Source: Legionella sp. 515359
Lineage (GTDB): Bacteria; Pseudomonadota; Gammaproteobacteria; Legionellales; Legionellaceae
DNA length: 64,000 nt
NCBI GenBank assembly: GCA_025941565.1
Contig: JAPCYN010000001.1
Span: 1 to 64,000, forward strand
Direction: 5' to 3'
The notes beneath the pieces are model-generated. The model did no database searches and was not told the origin of the DNA. It saw only the letters and a list, made by a program, of their open reading frames with translations. Every line of letters starts with the position of its first letter. The first letter of the stretch is position 1. Positions 29,090 to 39,692 of the stretch are shown here, piece by piece. Made by a program: the position numbers and the translations under genes.

Positions 29090-29547
29090 GAGTTTTCCTT
29101 TTTTACCATGTCCATGCTCTGAATGAGATAATGTCCATTTGATGATGGATTCGTTTCAAGAACTATGAGGGAAAACGCAATGGTGAGGTTTAATTCAGGA
29201 ATTGAAATAACTTCGTTAGTGCGCCAATAGTGAATTCCAGAATAAACACCTTGTTCAGCGATAAAGGGCTCTGTAATAAATACGGGATGCAGTGTAAGGC
29301 GTTTTTCTTGGATAACCGGGATGTAATTGCCTAAAAAATCAGTTAGCGCATTCCAGGCATTCATCGTGTAGCTATTACGCACCGCTATATTTTCATTACT
29401 TGGGTCATAAGTGTAATCTAGAGAAAAAGTGTTCAATAGAGTTTGTTTTACCCATTGACAGACTTCAGTATCATTTTGTGCATACAGAGTGAAGGGAGAT
29501 ATGAAAAGTGCGAGCCATAATAGAGTCCTTGGCAAAAGAGCGTTCAT
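29086..29547 (-). CDS. IcmL/DotI-like secreted protein
   Basis: 153 residues with a clear signal peptide (MNALLPRTLLWLALFISPFTLYA). The mature part follows the periplasmic fold of DotI/IcmL/TraM proteins: an N-terminal W-x-x-x-T-x3-F-x-LDY region, a T-x-NAW-x-A-x3-FLGNYIP block and an EQGVYSGIHYW strand. The core IcmL of the Dot/Icm system is anchored by a transmembrane helix and encoded in the icm locus; this is a stand-alone paralogue with a cleavable signal instead. No other dot/icm gene is near. It lies divergent from uvrA. Confidence 0.75.
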   Translation of the reverse strand: MNALLPRTLLWLALFISPFTLYAQNDTEVCQWVKQTLLNTFSLDYTYDPSNENIAVRNSYTMNAWNALTDFLGNYIPVIQEKRLTLHPVFITEPFIAEQGVYSGIHYWRTNEVISIPELNLTIAFSLIVLETNPSSNGHYLIQSMDMVKKENS

Positions 29548-29775
29548 ATTTAAAATCCTTTTTAATTTTTAAAAAGACGAACTTAATTTTTTATTGTAGT
29601 ATAATCCGTAAATTAGAAATGTATACCAAAGAATCGCGTTTTCAGCGCAAAATATGTGCTAAAATAAGAAATTATTGGAAGCGCTACACTCCATTTTTTG
29701 CGGTATAATTGGATACTTTATAGCCGAAAAATATAAAACCCAAATGTAACTGTTTTAAACCAATTATCGAAATTT

Positions 29776-32601
29776 ATGCATACTATCACCATACGTGGTG
29801 CAAGAACCCACAACCTTAAAAATCTCGACTTGGATTTACCACGTGATAAGTTAATTGTAATTACGGGGTTATCTGGTTCAGGAAAGTCTTCTTTAGCCTT
29901 TGATACGTTGTATGCGGAAGGACAACGTCGTTATGTTGAATCTTTATCCGCTTATGCCCGACAATTTTTGGCAATGATGGAAAAGCCAGATGTTGACTCG
30001 ATAGAGGGGTTATCGCCAGCAATTTCCATTGAGCAGAAAGCAACATCTCATAATCCTCGCTCCACAGTGGGTACTATTACCGAAATTTATGATTATTTAC
30101 GGTTACTCTACGCGCGCGTGGGAGAGCCTCGTTGTCCTACACATCATGTCAGTTTACATGCGCAAACGATAAGTCAAATGGTGGATCAGGCTTTGGCTTT
30201 ACCTACTGACAGTAAAGTAATGATTTTGGCTCCGGTCGTACGTGAACGCAAAGGAGAACAAGTCCAGCTTTTACAACAGTTGCAAGCTCAAGGTTATGTG
30301 CGTGCGCGTATTGATGGGGTGTTGTATGAGTTGGATTCACCGCCTAAGCTGGGTTTGCGTACGAAGCATACGATTGAAGTCGTGGTGGACCGTTTCAAAG
30401 TCAGACCTGATATCGCTCAGCGCTTAAGTGAGTCATTCGAAAATGCGTTAAATTTAGCAGAGGGTCTTGCCATAGTGGCTTCGATGGATGAGCAATTTGA
30501 TGATCTCGTCTTTTCTTCCAAATTTGCATGTCCTGAATGTGGGTACAGTCTCAGTGAACTAGAACCCAGACTTTTTTCTTTTAATAATCCAGTAGGTGCT
30601 TGTCCTGCTTGCGACGGGTTGGGTGTCGATCAGTTTTTTGATCCGGATCGGGTCGTCCATGATCAAACCGCCAGTTTGGCGGAAGGAGCGATTCGCGGCT
30701 GGGATAAAAAAACCACTTATTATTTCTCGATGCTTGAGTCGCTTGCCCAACATTATGGTTTTGATACCCATACGGCATTTTGTGATTTGCCCGAAGAGAC
30801 CCGACAGATTGTTTTATACGGCAGTGGGCGTGAAGTAATTGATTTTCATTATCATCGACCCAATGGCGGGTATATGGTAAAGCGACATTCGTTTGAAGGA
30901 ATTATTCCTAATATGCAACGACGTTATCGCGAATCCGATTCGGGAATGATCCGCGAGGAGCTTGCCAAGTATTTATCCTCTCGTCCTTGTCAGAGTTGTC
31001 ATGGTGCACGATTACGCGAAGAAGCACGACATGTGTTTATTGATGATAAGAGTTTACCCGAAGTTACCGCATATTCGATCGAGAAGGCTTATGTATTTTT
31101 CAAAAATTTGCGTATGACGGGATACAAAGGTGAAATTGCGGCAAAAATTAATAAAGAAATTGTTGAGCGATTAGGATTTTTGGTCAATGTGGGTCTGGAG
31201 TACCTCTCATTAACGCGTAGTGCGGAAACCTTATCTGGGGGAGAAGCGCAACGTATTCGTTTAGCCAGTCAGATTGGTTCAGGATTAGTTGGTGTGATGT
31301 ATATTTTGGATGAACCTTCCATTGGATTGCATCAACGCGATAATGATCGGTTATTAAAAACTTTGATGCACTTACGAAATCTTGGGAACACGGTCATTGT
31401 GGTGGAACATGATGAGGATGCAATTCGAAGTGCTGATTTTGTTCTGGATATAGGTCCTGGTGCCGGGGTACATGGTGGGGAAATTGTTGCTCGCGGTACG
31501 CCGCAAGAAATTATGCAGTCGCCTGCGTCGTTGACAGGACAATATTTATCTGGAAAGCAGTCCATTGCTGTTCCTGATACTCGCTTACCTCCAAATCCCG
31601 AAAAGATGATTCATCTAAAAGGGGTGGTTTGTAATAATTTACTTGATGTCGATGTCAGTATTCCTTTGGGCTTACTTACCTGTATTACGGGCGTTTCAGG
31701 GTCAGGTAAATCGAGTTTGATTAATGATACTTTGTATCCGAGTGCTGCCAATTTGTTAAATCGGGCAAGTTTGTTTACTCCAGGTTCGTTCAAAGAGATA
31801 GACGGTTTGAACTTATGCGATAAAGTAATTGATATTGATCAGAGTCCGATTGGCAGGACTCCTCGTTCTAATCCTGCTACCTATACCGGTATCTTTACTC
31901 ACATCCGCGAGTTATTTGCAGCGACTCCTGAGTCTCGAGCACGAGGTTATCAGCCTGGACGTTTTAGCTTTAACGTGCGTGGTGGACGTTGTGAAGCCTG
32001 CCAGGGTGATGGTCTTATTAAAGTTGAAATGCACTTTTTACCTGATATTTATGTATCCTGCGATGTATGCAAAGGAAAGCGTTACAATCGAGAAACGCTT
32101 GATGTTCAGTACAAAGGAAAAAATATTCATGAAGTTCTGGAAATGACTGTTGAAGATGCGAATCATTTTTTTGCAGCGATTCCAGTATTGGCACGAAAAT
32201 GTCAGACTTTGATGGATGTTGGTTTGTCCTATATTAAATTGGGACAAAGTGCGACCACCCTTTCTGGAGGTGAGGCACAGAGAATTAAGTTGTCTCGTGA
32301 GCTATCCAAACGAGGTACGGGAAGTACTCTGTATATTCTTGATGAGCCTACAACAGGGTTACATTTTCACGATACGAAACAGTTATTGGCAGTATTATTC
32401 CGGTTACGCGAGCAAGGGAATACGATTGTGATTATTGAACATAACTTGGATGTGATTAAGACGGCAGATTGGATTATTGACTTGGGACCCGAAGGCGGAA
32501 GCAAAGGTGGACGTATCGTGGCAACAGGAACGCCAGAACAAGTAGCTGAATGTGAAGGTTCCTATACGGGACAATTCTTGAAGCCTATTTTGAATGCGTG
32601 A
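29776..32601 (+). CDS. uvrA: Excinuclease ABC subunit A
   Basis: DNA-damage recognition subunit of nucleotide excision repair, 941 residues, full length. It has two ABC ATPase modules: Walker [10 protein letters not shown] near residue 32 and GVSGSGKSS near residue 640, each with an LSGGEAQRI signature. Two zinc modules are present (CPECG with CPACDG, and CEACQG with CDVCKG). Like other UvrA proteins it contains [22 protein letters not shown] hexamer lies at 29704-29709, 67 bases before the ATG, without an obvious -35 box. No LexA-type operator is apparent. Confidence 0.98.
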   Translation: MHTITIRGARTHNLKNLDLDLPRDKLIVITGLSGSGKSSLAFDTLYAEGQRRYVESLSAYARQFLAMMEKPDVDSIEGLSPAISIEQKATSHNPRSTVGTITEIYDYLRLLYARVGEPRCPTHHVSLHAQTISQMVDQALALPTDSKVMILAPVVRERKGEQVQLLQQLQAQGYVRARIDGVLYELDSPPKLGLRTKHTIEVVVDRFKVRPDIAQRLSESFENALNLAEGLAIVASMDEQFDDLVFSSKFACPECGYSLSELEPRLFSFNNPVGACPACDGLGVDQFFDPDRVVHDQTASLAEGAIRGWDKKTTYYFSMLESLAQHYGFDTHTAFCDLPEETRQIVLYGSGREVIDFHYHRPNGGYMVKRHSFEGIIPNMQRRYRESDSGMIREELAKYLSSRPCQSCHGARLREEARHVFIDDKSLPEVTAYSIEKAYVFFKNLRMTGYKGEIAAKINKEIVERLGFLVNVGLEYLSLTRSAETLSGGEAQRIRLASQIGSGLVGVMYILDEPSIGLHQRDNDRLLKTLMHLRNLGNTVIVVEHDEDAIRSADFVLDIGPGAGVHGGEIVARGTPQEIMQSPASLTGQYLSGKQSIAVPDTRLPPNPEKMIHLKGVVCNNLLDVDVSIPLGLLTCITGVSGSGKSSLINDTLYPSAANLLNRASLFTPGSFKEIDGLNLCDKVIDIDQSPIGRTPRSNPATYTGIFTHIRELFAATPESRARGYQPGRFSFNVRGGRCEACQGDGLIKVEMHFLPDIYVSCDVCKGKRYNRETLDVQYKGKNIHEVLEMTVEDANHFFAAIPVLARKCQTLMDVGLSYIKLGQSATTLSGGEAQRIKLSRELSKRGTGSTLYILDEPTTGLHFHDTKQLLAVLFRLREQGNTIVIIEHNLDVIKTADWIIDLGPEGGSKGGRIVATGTPEQVAECEGSYTGQFLKPILNA

Positions 32602-32625
32602 TGTTTTTCCATCTTGGAATTAGAA

Positions 32626-33177
32626 TCATGCACCAACAATATTGAATTTTTTTAAATAGTTATAGGCATAAAAACTGGCTGGTAAAATTAATGCCCAGGT
32701 AATCCCCACAAAAAAATAGAACGGATAACTTTTTTCGATAACCACGATATCGCATGTTTCGCCAATTTTATAAGCAAATGGCATCAAAAAAAGGACAAGC
32801 AGGAACCAAATGAAATAGTAACGTGTCAATTGCTCATTAAGAATAATAAGGTTCAATCCAAAACTTAACCAAATACAAATCATCCATGGCGCTGTAAAAT
32901 AAGCACTAAAGGGGTTTGCTTTAAAATAAATATAATTTTGATGCAGCCAAATAGTATCGGTAATCGAGCCAATGAATCCGATGAGAAGAGCAAAATACAG
33001 CGCATTTAAATAAGGCAATCGGTTAATTGATTGCCAGGCAATTTGCACGGCAATCATAAGGAAGCCAATTAATGGTCCAAGGTATATCTCATTTTGTGCT
33101 GCAAAATAGAAACAGGCTATCCAACATAAATAATAAGATGCAAAATGGATGCACCATCCGATTTTACTTTTGTTCAT
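32626..33177 (-). CDS. DUF2878-like integral membrane protein
   Basis: 183 residues with about six hydrophobic helices filling nearly the whole chain and short polar loops. The pattern of paired helices and the motif GSITDTIW in the third helix fit DUF2878 (YhjN-like) membrane proteins of unknown function. It is convergent with uvrA and divergent from lemA. No further function can be stated. Confidence 0.65.
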   Translation of the reverse strand: MNKSKIGWCIHFASYYLCWIACFYFAAQNEIYLGPLIGFLMIAVQIAWQSINRLPYLNALYFALLIGFIGSITDTIWLHQNYIYFKANPFSAYFTAPWMICIWLSFGLNLIILNEQLTRYYFIWFLLVLFLMPFAYKIGETCDIVVIEKSYPFYFFVGITWALILPASFYAYNYLKKFNIVGA

Positions 33178-33287
33178 CAGCTGTCTCTTATGGTTTGGGC
33201 TAACAAAAAATCCTCAGTCGTTTCACTATTCTTTTTGTCATTTTCGATCTATAACTAAATTGTAGAAAATTTTTCATAGGAAGAAAA

Positions 33288-33869
33288 ATGGGTACTTTTT
33301 TTATTGCACTTATCATTATTGTAGTACTTTTATTTTTATGGGCCATTAGTATTTACAATACCTTAATTCACTTAATTGAGGCGATTAATAACGACAAGAA
33401 ACAAATAGATATTCAATTGGATCGTCGCTTTAAAGTATTTGAGTCGTTAATTGAAGCCGTAAAAAAATATATGGATTACGAGCAAACTACATTAAAAGAT
33501 GTAGTCGCCTTGCGTAACCAAGCTCAAGCAGCTAAAGCTGCAGGAGATGAACAAGGACGTATTGCTGCAGAGAATCAAATTTCTCAGATTGCATCGGGAC
33601 TGAATGTGGTATTTGAAAATTACCCTGATTTGAAAGCAAGCCAAAATGTAATGCAGCTGCAGGAAGAAATCGTTAATACCGAAAATAAATTGGCCTATTC
33701 TAAGCAGGCTTATAACGATGGTATAGAGCGTTATAATGCTAAAAAGAAATCGTTCTTTGAATCCATGGTGGTGTCTTTTTTTGCTTCGGCATTAGATAAA
33801 GATTTTGTTTATTGGGGGCTTCCTGAAGAGCAGATTCAAGCTAAAGAAAATTACACCGTAAAATTTTGA
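33288..33869 (+). CDS. lemA: LemA family protein
   Basis: 193 residues: a single N-terminal transmembrane helix (about 3-23) with a helical coiled-coil domain behind it. The family block NDKKQIDIQLDRRFKVFESLIEAVKKYMDYE (about 34-65) is present, then AAENQISQI and the conserved FENYPDLKASQNVMQLQEEI-like helix near 110-130. LemA proteins are often encoded next to an HtpX-like protease, as here (nine bases apart). The biochemical role is not established. The ribosome binding site AGGAAG precedes the ATG. Confidence 0.92.
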   Translation: MGTFFIALIIIVVLLFLWAISIYNTLIHLIEAINNDKKQIDIQLDRRFKVFESLIEAVKKYMDYEQTTLKDVVALRNQAQAAKAAGDEQGRIAAENQISQIASGLNVVFENYPDLKASQNVMQLQEEIVNTENKLAYSKQAYNDGIERYNAKKKSFFESMVVSFFASALDKDFVYWGLPEEQIQAKENYTVKF

Positions 33870-33878
33870 GTTTAGAAT

Positions 33879-34901
33879 ATGAGTCTCGAAGACTATCATG
33901 GTGGCGTAGGTAATTGGCGCGCGCAAATACAGTTGAATCAACGCAAGACGTATGCGGTTATCGTTTTTTTTGTTTTAATTTTTTTTGCTGTAGGCTTTGT
34001 TGCCGATTTATTTGTTTTACAATCATCCTATCCGCGGATTAGTTTGCAGCAAAGTTTTCTGATTTTGATTCATTTGCGGGTCATTCCCTACGCGACCCTT
34101 CTTATGGTTGGTTTCGCCGTAGTGTCGTTATTAATAACGTATGCATTTTACGATCGAATTATGTTATTAGGTACGGATTATCGTGAGATTACGCCCCAAA
34201 CAGCCCAAAATTTACAGGAGCAACAGTTGTATCATGTCGTTGAGGAAATGAAGGTTGCTGCTGGTTTACAGTACATGCCTAAAGTTTTTATTATTGAAGC
34301 GGATTATATGAATGCTTTTGCGAGTGGGTATAGTGAACAATCAGCAATGGTTGCAATTACTCGAGGGTTAATCGAAAAGCTGGACAGGGCAGAACTGCAA
34401 GCAGTGATGGCTCATGAATTAAGTCATATTCGCCACTATGATATTAAATTAACGCTTACGGTAGCGGTTTTGAGTAATATTCTTTTGATTGTAGTGGATG
34501 CCCTGTTTTATTCGGCATTATTTAAGCGAGACGACAAGCGCGAAGATAATCGATTGTTAATGATTATTGTTGTTCTTCGTTATGTCTTGCCTTTAATTAC
34601 CGTGTTGTTAACGTTATTCTTAAGTCGAACACGTGAATATATGGCTGATTCCGGCTGTGTGGAGTTAATGCGCGATAATGAACCTTTAGCTCGGGCACTA
34701 CTCAAAATTAACAACGATCATAAGCAATATGCTGAGCATTATTCCGCCGAGTACGGTAATACACCTCATGAACAGGTGAGGCAAGCATCCTATCTCTTTG
34801 ACCCATCCGATATTGATCCCGTAAAGTCTTTAAACAATGCTTTTACAACCCATCCTTCAATTGAGCAACGTTTACAGGCATTGGGCTTTACGCGAAAATG
34901 A
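33879..34901 (+). CDS. HtpX-like M48 family membrane metalloprotease
   Basis: Membrane-bound zinc protease of 340 residues, partner of LemA. Two N-terminal transmembrane helices are followed by the HExxH site in AVMAHELSHIRHYD (about residues 165-178). Further hydrophobic segments follow, then a third zinc ligand Glu in SRTREYMADSGCVELM. It is longer than E. coli HtpX and has the 30-residue N-terminal leader typical of LemA-linked homologues. It probably acts in quality control of inner-membrane proteins. Confidence 0.9.
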   Translation: MSLEDYHGGVGNWRAQIQLNQRKTYAVIVFFVLIFFAVGFVADLFVLQSSYPRISLQQSFLILIHLRVIPYATLLMVGFAVVSLLITYAFYDRIMLLGTDYREITPQTAQNLQEQQLYHVVEEMKVAAGLQYMPKVFIIEADYMNAFASGYSEQSAMVAITRGLIEKLDRAELQAVMAHELSHIRHYDIKLTLTVAVLSNILLIVVDALFYSALFKRDDKREDNRLLMIIVVLRYVLPLITVLLTLFLSRTREYMADSGCVELMRDNEPLARALLKINNDHKQYAEHYSAEYGNTPHEQVRQASYLFDPSDIDPVKSLNNAFTTHPSIEQRLQALGFTRK

Positions 34902-35028
34902 AACATACTTTGTTATTCTAAAATAAATGTTTTTAGTCTACCTGACTCTGTTCTTGTGTAAACTTAGGTTTTACGTTTATGATTATACCCAAAAGTTAAT
35001 ACCTTCTCTAAAAAGGAATTTAGATGTG

Positions 35029-36003
35029 ATGAAAATTCAATCCTTAATTTTATCAGTTTTTTTGATATGCAGCGGATTCTGTGTTAATGCAAATACTTTG
35101 TCAAAAGATGAAACAACAAGTAACACTAAGATTTTAGAATACCTTGGAAAGGTAACCCCCGAATTTCTTTATGGGTACACTGATTTTAATTTTGATTCGT
35201 CTTCAGGCGAAAATTTTAACCGATATAACGGGCATTCAAATCTCTATTCTGCAGGAGCGGATCACCTATCCTTAGGCCAGACCATGATGGCCGGTATTTA
35301 TTATTTTGGAATTGATACCGCGCTGCACTCCCAGTTTTTACTTACCCCAGGATTTGTGACAACTTCCGAACAGACCGTACATAACAATACAATTTTTGGT
35401 CACATATTTAAAATTTTTACTCCTGAGATTTACGCTGACGTATCAGGAGGTTATGGGTTCAATAAATTTATCACTTTAACTGAGATTGCTTCGGGCTCGA
35501 CTCCATTAATTGCTCAAGCAACGAATAACAATAACAACTGGTTTGTCGGCCTTAATGGAATTTATAGAAAATCCTGGAAACAGTTACTCATGAGAGCTAA
35601 TGTTGGCGTGTTATTCAGTGAAATTAATACAGGAAGATATAATTACTTTTTCCCATCCAGCGCGACATTTCAAGTTGTTGAGCCATTAACAAATAAAGCA
35701 ACCTTAATCTTGGAGAATATTGAATTGGGTTACTTTATTAAGCCTGCTGTGATGCCTTTTATCAGTGGTGGATTAATTCAAGTGGCACAATTTTCAAATA
35801 GTCGTCCACTTGTAGATCCTGCAAGTATAATTAATGGCTCTCTTCCCCAATTAAACATGGATAAAAGTGGGTTTCGTGTAGGGGGTGGGATCGCCTTAAC
35901 CTATAAAAATGCGACCATCCGTGTTGAGGAAAAATATTATAATGCTGGCGGAATTTTCCAGAGTTATCAAACTTTAGCTGCATTGGAATATCAGTTTGGC
36001 TAG
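35029..36003 (+). CDS. Outer-membrane beta-barrel protein of unknown function
   Basis: 324 residues from the ATG at 35029, chosen because it is followed at once by a signal peptide (MKIQSLILSVFLICSGFCVNA) and preceded by AAGGAA. A frame reaching back to 34927 would bury the signal. The mature chain has alternating amphipathic strands, many aromatics and a closing strand LAALEYQFG with Phe next to last, as in BAM-inserted barrels. It resembles the autotransporter-type barrel region without a passenger. The substrate or role is unknown. Confidence 0.7.
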   Translation: MKIQSLILSVFLICSGFCVNANTLSKDETTSNTKILEYLGKVTPEFLYGYTDFNFDSSSGENFNRYNGHSNLYSAGADHLSLGQTMMAGIYYFGIDTALHSQFLLTPGFVTTSEQTVHNNTIFGHIFKIFTPEIYADVSGGYGFNKFITLTEIASGSTPLIAQATNNNNNWFVGLNGIYRKSWKQLLMRANVGVLFSEINTGRYNYFFPSSATFQVVEPLTNKATLILENIELGYFIKPAVMPFISGGLIQVAQFSNSRPLVDPASIINGSLPQLNMDKSGFRVGGGIALTYKNATIRVEEKYYNAGGIFQSYQTLAALEYQFG

Positions 36004-36122
36004 GCCCCATTGGCCGCAAAGCCTTGGGAGTTTATCTCGCAAATTGTAACCAGGCTAAAATCTAACTCTATCTTTGTGCACTTTCCAATTTTGTTAAGGA
36101 GAGTATTTAAGGACGATATTTA

Positions 36123-38366
36123 GTGAAGAAGGAACGTTATTTTTCGCCGAAAATACTGAAATCTAAAGGGACACAGATCCTTTTAGGCCTTTTGGTGGTT
36201 GTTCTCATTTTTTTTGCGGATGTAATTCAAATCCCTTTTCTAAGTTCGTTTATTACTCAATTGGATTATCGAACCTATGATCAAGTAATCCAATTAAACT
36301 GGCGCCCTCATCAAACCATTCCTCGAGTTGTGGTTATTGATATTGATAACAAGTCAGTGCAACAAGAAGGACGATGGCCCTGGCCAAGAAACAAAATCGC
36401 TGATTTAATTAACAAGTTAAAACAAAATGGTGTTGTGACCATAGCAACCGATATCGTTATGGCGGAGGCCGAGGTAAATTATGCGATAGGTCTAAAGGAT
36501 GAGTTAAAGAAACTAATGCCTCAATTATCCCCAGAACAAAAGCAGTTACCTGGCTTGCTCAATCAAATTGCCTCAAAAGTGGATAATGATCGTATTTTAG
36601 CTGAAGCATTGCTGGATCATAATGTGGTGTTAGGTTTTCTATTTCATAATGACAAGGAAATCAGGAAAGGCGAGTTGCCTTTGCCTTTAACGAATCCTGA
36701 AGATAAGTATTTATGTAAAGAGGATCTCCCTCTTTATCAATTTTCTGGATATAACGGTTGTTTACCCTTATTTCTTAAGGCGTCGACCCAGGCAGGTGCG
36801 GTTACCAATGTGCCGGATCTGGACGGGACGGTGCGACATGGGCTGATGTTGGCAAGCTATGATAACAAACTATATCCTACCCTATCTCTTGCAGCCGCTA
36901 TGAATTATTTAATGGTGAAGCACATCACGCTTAAAACGCATCATCATCAACTCTATGGGATTCAAATAGGTAATGTATTGATACCGACAAACGCCCACGG
37001 ACAAATTCTTATCCCATTTTGGGGGCAGATTGGAACACTCGATTATTATTCTGCCACAGATATCCTACGCGATAAGATTAATCCGGAGCAATTGCAAGGA
37101 GCAATTGCTGTTATTGGCTCAACAATAATCCTTTTGGCTGATCTTCATCAATCTCCGGTTACGCAATCATTTCCTGGCGTTGAGATGGTAGGGAATATGA
37201 TTCAAGGTATTGTTGGACAGCAATTGGTATCAGAATATGATTGGAGGATCCCTCAAGGAAGGTTGTATTTGGTATTAATTGGATTATTGTTTACCTTTTT
37301 ATTCTCTTTTTTGAGCGTTTCCAGAATGTTGATTCTGGCAGTAAGCAGTATAATCGGTATTCGGGTTTTATCTATTTATCTATTTGTATCGAAAAGTTTC
37401 TATCTTCCTATCGCACTGCTTTTAACCTTAATCGTGCTGCAAACTCTAGTGAATTATAGTTATCTTTTTATTATTGAAAGAAGACAAAAAAGAAAAATAA
37501 ATCAGTTATTTGGCCAATATGTTCCTGAAGATTATGTTAAAGAACTTATCGAGTCACCAGAGCAATACAGTATGGAAGGGCAAGAACGTAACATGACCGT
37601 TTTGTTTAGTGACATACGGAATTTTACTAGTGTTAGTGAGACTTTAGACGCGTCTCATGTGAAGCGATTATTGAATGCCTTTTTTACACCAATTACCGAA
37701 ATAATTTTTAGCTTCAGAGGAACGATTGATAAATATGTAGGGGATATGATCGTTGCGTTTTGGGGGGCTCCCATACAGGATGAAGAACATGCATCTCATG
37801 CGATTATGTGTGCTCTGACTATGGCGAAGCAATTACCTGAAATCAATGGGAAAATGCAGGAAAAAAACTTACCGGCAGTCAATTTTGGTATTGGCTTGGC
37901 GACAGGATTGATGAATGTCGGCGACATGGGTTCAGAGTTTCGCCGGGCGTATACCGTCATTGGAGATACAGTGAATCTTGCTTCTCGTTTGCAAGATTTA
38001 ACAAAATTCTACCAAGTTCCTATTTTGGTGAGTGATGGAACACGTGTAGGACAGGAGCAATTTGTCTGGAGAACCATAGATAAAATTACTGTTAAGGGAC
38101 GAAAAAGCGGATTAACTATCTACCAGCCTCTGGGTAAGGTTAGTGATGTTTCTGAAGAGGCTTTAATTGAGTTGGAAGCGTATCATAAAGCTTTAGAAGA
38201 GTATTACGCACAGAACTGGTCGTCTGCAGAAGAAAAATTTGCTATGCTAAAAACCAAATTTCCGGGTGTTTATTTATATCAGATGTATCGTGATCGGATT
38301 AAAGCATTCATGGAAACCCCTCCCCCTGAAAACTGGGATGGAATTTATATGCACCAGCACAAATGA
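36123..38366 (+). CDS. CHASE2-domain adenylate cyclase
   Basis: 747 residues starting at GTG 36123. An N-terminal transmembrane helix (about 16-38) is followed by a periplasmic CHASE2 sensor (about 45-345, with VVVIDIDNKSVQQEGRWPWPR and FPGVEMVGNMIQ). Three clustered transmembrane helices come next (about 375-450), then a class III cyclase domain (about 485-690). Catalytic residues are visible: metal Asp in LFSDIRNF and YVGDMIV, Lys in TIDKYVGD, Thr in AYTVIGDTVN, and Asn/Arg in NLASR. It heads a three-gene operon with a secreted protein and a FecR-domain protein, an association common for CHASE2 cyclases. Confidence 0.92.
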   Translation: MKKERYFSPKILKSKGTQILLGLLVVVLIFFADVIQIPFLSSFITQLDYRTYDQVIQLNWRPHQTIPRVVVIDIDNKSVQQEGRWPWPRNKIADLINKLKQNGVVTIATDIVMAEAEVNYAIGLKDELKKLMPQLSPEQKQLPGLLNQIASKVDNDRILAEALLDHNVVLGFLFHNDKEIRKGELPLPLTNPEDKYLCKEDLPLYQFSGYNGCLPLFLKASTQAGAVTNVPDLDGTVRHGLMLASYDNKLYPTLSLAAAMNYLMVKHITLKTHHHQLYGIQIGNVLIPTNAHGQILIPFWGQIGTLDYYSATDILRDKINPEQLQGAIAVIGSTIILLADLHQSPVTQSFPGVEMVGNMIQGIVGQQLVSEYDWRIPQGRLYLVLIGLLFTFLFSFLSVSRMLILAVSSIIGIRVLSIYLFVSKSFYLPIALLLTLIVLQTLVNYSYLFIIERRQKRKINQLFGQYVPEDYVKELIESPEQYSMEGQERNMTVLFSDIRNFTSVSETLDASHVKRLLNAFFTPITEIIFSFRGTIDKYVGDMIVAFWGAPIQDEEHASHAIMCALTMAKQLPEINGKMQEKNLPAVNFGIGLATGLMNVGDMGSEFRRAYTVIGDTVNLASRLQDLTKFYQVPILVSDGTRVGQEQFVWRTIDKITVKGRKSGLTIYQPLGKVSDVSEEALIELEAYHKALEEYYAQNWSSAEEKFAMLKTKFPGVYLYQMYRDRIKAFMETPPPENWDGIYMHQHK

Positions 38367-38414
38367 GCGTTCATTATTTTGATGAAAAAACTCTTAATGA
38401 CTAAGGATGGACTG

Positions 38415-38918
38415 ATGACAAAGAGTCAGCTAAAACAAACAATAGGGGTTGGGCTATTTTTTTTAATTTTAGGTTCTGCAGATGCGGCGATACTTGAGAA
38501 ACAAATTTTTGCTGCAGATAAGGCAGAGTTGACGGTTGAGCTTAAAGGAGCAAAGGGAAATGTTTTGGGATTTTGCTCGGGTAAGTCATTGCAAAACTGT
38601 GCTAATGACCCACAATCTTGTTCTTTAAGTATCGATTCATGTGGTTTGACAGCGAGTATTGTAATCACAAATAATTCTTCGGTAACTGCACTAAATATAT
38701 TAGCGAGTTCTTCTGACATGACTCATTTCAGTACGGTCACCCAGGAAAACAGCCAGCATAATCCAAATGGTTGTACTTTAGGTCGCGGAGAATCCTGCAC
38801 TATAACGTTCTCTAATAACAATTTTCAAGCGCCATCGTTTCAAAATATGTTAGTAACTCTCTCGGGTTTGAATACGAATACTGTTTGTTTTACGCTGTCT
38901 TATTTTCAGTGTTTGTAA
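38415..38918 (+). CDS. Secreted Cys-rich beta-sandwich-like protein
   Basis: 167 residues. I chose the ATG at 38415 because AAGGA precedes it and a standard signal peptide follows (MTKSQLKQTIGVGLFFLILGSADA); ATGs further upstream would add a hydrophilic tail before the signal. The mature chain has six or more cysteines and the motif CTLGRGESCTITFSN, seen in many bacterial immunoglobulin-like surface domains. It lies 48 bases after the CHASE2 cyclase gene and 36 bases before the FecR-domain gene, so it probably belongs to the same periplasmic sensing unit. No family name can be given. Confidence 0.65.
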   Translation: MTKSQLKQTIGVGLFFLILGSADAAILEKQIFAADKAELTVELKGAKGNVLGFCSGKSLQNCANDPQSCSLSIDSCGLTASIVITNNSSVTALNILASSSDMTHFSTVTQENSQHNPNGCTLGRGESCTITFSNNNFQAPSFQNMLVTLSGLNTNTVCFTLSYFQCL

Positions 38919-38954
38919 GCACTTTGTAATGGAAAAAATTGTACAGGAATATAT

Positions 38955-39692
38955 ATGAAAAAAGTAATATTTACAGGATTATTGATACTATCCACCCAGA
39001 TTTTTGCTCAGTCTGCTGCCACGGTTTTATTTACCCAAAAAAAAGTTGTAGTACATCATAATGGTGCAGAGCGCGCGATTACTCGTGGTTCTTCCATCGA
39101 AGTGGGTGATGAAGTGGTTACGGGTGATGCTGCTGCAGCGAATCTTCAATATTCAAATGGTGCATTGGTTAACATGGGCTCCAATACTAACTACAAAATT
39201 TTAGCTTATGCTCCTAAGGAAGCGGTACAAATTAAGGCTGAATTGAGTAATGGTAAACTTGAAATAAAAACACCCGAAAAAATAAAAGAATCGCTTAAAA
39301 CTCCGATTTTATCGCTTGCAATACTTGGGACAGATGTTCGTGTTTATGTTGTTGGAAAAGCGACTTACATTCAAGTGATTGAGGGACTTGTTCTGGCCCG
39401 AGGTGAATATCTGCGACCAGGTGCCAGTGTTCGTGTTACGGCTGACCGTATGGTTCATGCTCCTTTCCCTAAAGAGGGCGAAGTGAAAACGATTACTTCC
39501 GATGTTACATCAACTACGTCCACTGAAGCAGGGGGTGCTGTTAGTAGCGGTAGTGGTAGTGGTGCAGATAGCGTATCATTTGTTTCTACGGTTGAGATAA
39601 CCAGTACATCAACTTCTACCGCAACTGAAGCGGCTCAAGTTGCCGCTATAGCTGACATTTCCTTAATATGTCAGACTCCTTCCACGCTTTAA
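38955..39692 (+). CDS. FecR-domain periplasmic protein
   Basis: 245 residues with a signal peptide (MKKVIFTGLLILSTQIFA). The FecR domain spans about residues 30-165: VGDEVVTGDAAAANLQYSNGALVNMGSNTNYKI, then a Leu/Val strand ladder with TPILSLAILGTDVRVYV and a final GLVLARGEYLRPGASVRV. The C-terminal 70 residues are Ser/Thr/Ala-rich and low-complexity. Unlike FecR of iron systems, it has no cytoplasmic anti-sigma part and no sigma factor gene is adjacent. It probably supplies ligand sensing or scaffolding to the CHASE2 cyclase. Confidence 0.85.
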   Translation: MKKVIFTGLLILSTQIFAQSAATVLFTQKKVVVHHNGAERAITRGSSIEVGDEVVTGDAAAANLQYSNGALVNMGSNTNYKILAYAPKEAVQIKAELSNGKLEIKTPEKIKESLKTPILSLAILGTDVRVYVVGKATYIQVIEGLVLARGEYLRPGASVRVTADRMVHAPFPKEGEVKTITSDVTSTTSTEAGGAVSSGSGSGADSVSFVSTVEITSTSTSTATEAAQVAAIADISLICQTPSTL

